From the NCBI RefSeq assembly GCF_021739485.1, contig NZ_JAJFNK010000020.1:1-64000 (forward strand): 64,000 bases of DNA. The letters are read 5' to 3'. Position 1 is the first letter of the stretch; the number at the start of each line of letters is the position of its first letter. The notes beneath the pieces were generated by a model. It was not told the DNA's origin. It saw only the letters and a program-made list of their open reading frames with translations, and did no database searches. The position numbers were made by a program, and so were the translations under genes. Positions 63,520 to 64,000 of the stretch are shown piece by piece. This DNA is from Alicyclobacillus tolerans (GTDB lineage: Bacteria; Bacillota; Bacilli; Alicyclobacillales; Alicyclobacillaceae).

Positions 63520-63717
63520 ATGTGGACCGTTATTTACATAGCGCAATCAGGAAAACAAGCCGAAGACATCAAGGAACAACTGCTCAAAGAGGGGTTTCTT
63601 GTTCGCCTACGGCAGACCCATGTCTCGAAGCAACAATTCGAGATTTTGGTTCCGGAGAGCGAATTGGACGAAGTGCAGGAGGTATTTAACGAGATTTTGC
63701 ATTCGTCCCATCCATGA
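63520..63717 (+). CDS. Small conserved-type protein preceding accD (DUF2007-like)
   Basis: 65 residues: MWTVIYIAQSGKQAEDIKEQ, then LLKEGFLVRLRQTH and FEILVPESELDEVQEVFNEIL. The beta-alpha-beta pattern resembles the DUF2007 signal-transducing fold, an inference. ATG 63520 follows AGGAG. It lies 12 bases before accD, so it is probably cotranscribed with acetyl-CoA carboxylase. Confidence 0.8.
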   Translation: MWTVIYIAQSGKQAEDIKEQLLKEGFLVRLRQTHVSKQQFEILVPESELDEVQEVFNEILHSSHP

Positions 63718-63729
63718 TGAGGTGAAACA

Positions 63730-64000
63730 GTGCTAAAGGATTTTTTCGTAAAAAAACGCCAGTATGCAACGCTCGGCGGTGCCACGGAAGTACAGCGCAC
63801 TGCAAAGCAACCGGCGGATCCGAAGGACATTCCTGCAGGTCTTGTGAATAAATGTAAGTCGTGCGGCGCTCTGTTGATGAGCAGGGAGTTGCAAAAGCAC
63901 CTATTCACCTGCCCGCACTGCGGCTACCACTTTCCTCTCGATGCTTACACGCGAATTGATGCTACGCTGGATGAAAACAGCTTTCACGAATACGACGTCA
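63730..64000 (+). CDS. accD: Acetyl-CoA carboxylase carboxyltransferase beta subunit (partial, cut by window end)
   Basis: The first 90 codons only. GTG 63730 follows GAGGTGA and encodes MLKDFFVKKRQYATLGG. The zinc ribbon KCKSCGALLMSRELQKH, then FTCPHCGYHF, is diagnostic of AccD. It transfers carboxyl from biotin to acetyl-CoA in fatty acid synthesis. accA is expected just beyond the window. Confidence 0.93.
   Translation, partial: MLKDFFVKKRQYATLGGATEVQRTAKQPADPKDIPAGLVNKCKSCGALLMSRELQKHLFTCPHCGYHFPLDAYTRIDATLDENSFHEYDV

Noticed and set aside
1..64000. tRNA, rRNA, insertion sequence or prophage genes
   Set aside because: None recognised on either strand after reading all gaps; short tRNA genes cannot be wholly excluded without a tRNA search program.

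Overview
The window (about 54% G+C by eye) looks like a chromosomal segment of an aerobic, spore-forming-type Firmicute of the Bacillales, most like the Alicyclobacillus group. Pointers are CodY, a ThrR-type ACT regulator, YtoI, YtkL, YitT, a KimA-like K+ importer, a tRNA-Ile T-box, an FMN riboswitch, strong AGGAGG ribosome binding sites with frequent GTG and TTG starts, and the order ytoI - dnaE - malic enzyme - accD known from Bacillus. The genus is inference. No rRNA, tRNA, CRISPR array, prophage or insertion sequence was seen.

Layout. 1-10.1 kb: an 11-bp tandem repeat at the left edge, a Ppx/GppA phosphatase, a Nudix hydrolase, a frameshifted PolX-like gene whose polymerase residues are gone but whose PHP nuclease is intact, a gluzincin peptidase, asparaginase, cardiolipin synthase and a Ni/Co permease with a structured leader. 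10.2-25.3 kb: central metabolism and regulation (LytTR regulator plus acetate-type CoA-transferase, thrR-hom, ccdA, enoyl-CoA hydratase plus an orphan E2, a TrpR-like protein, a CPA2 antiporter, codY, an M20 dipeptidase, and a serine acetyltransferase with no ordinary start codon). 25.3-30.5 kb: repeat-rich spacers, a 30-residue membrane protein, then a KimA-like importer and a CPA2-RCK antiporter. 30.1-34.2 kb: the FMN-riboswitch operon ribD-ribE-ribBA-ribH. 34.2-39.2 kb: a CDF metal exporter and T-box-controlled ileS (type 2). 39.2-48.5 kb: a secreted phosphoesterase behind a PhoP-type box, a class A PBP, queC, a globin-XRE pair, YlbF-YtkL and small membrane proteins. 48.5-55.1 kb: dinB, lepB, argR, cysK and thiD-thiM-thiE. 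55.2-64 kb: a coupled pair of tiny membrane proteins, YitT, and the ytoI - dnaE - pgpA - ytsJ - accD block cut by the right edge.

Connections. Amino-acid supply is covered by regulators (CodY, ArgR, ThrR) and enzymes (Hom, CysE, CysK). Two CcpA-type cre matches precede the CoA-transferase and the enoyl-CoA hydratase. KimA and two CPA2 antiporters suggest active K+/H+ homeostasis. A recurring oddity is short tandem repeats, often with 15-bp units, in at least seven intergenic gaps.
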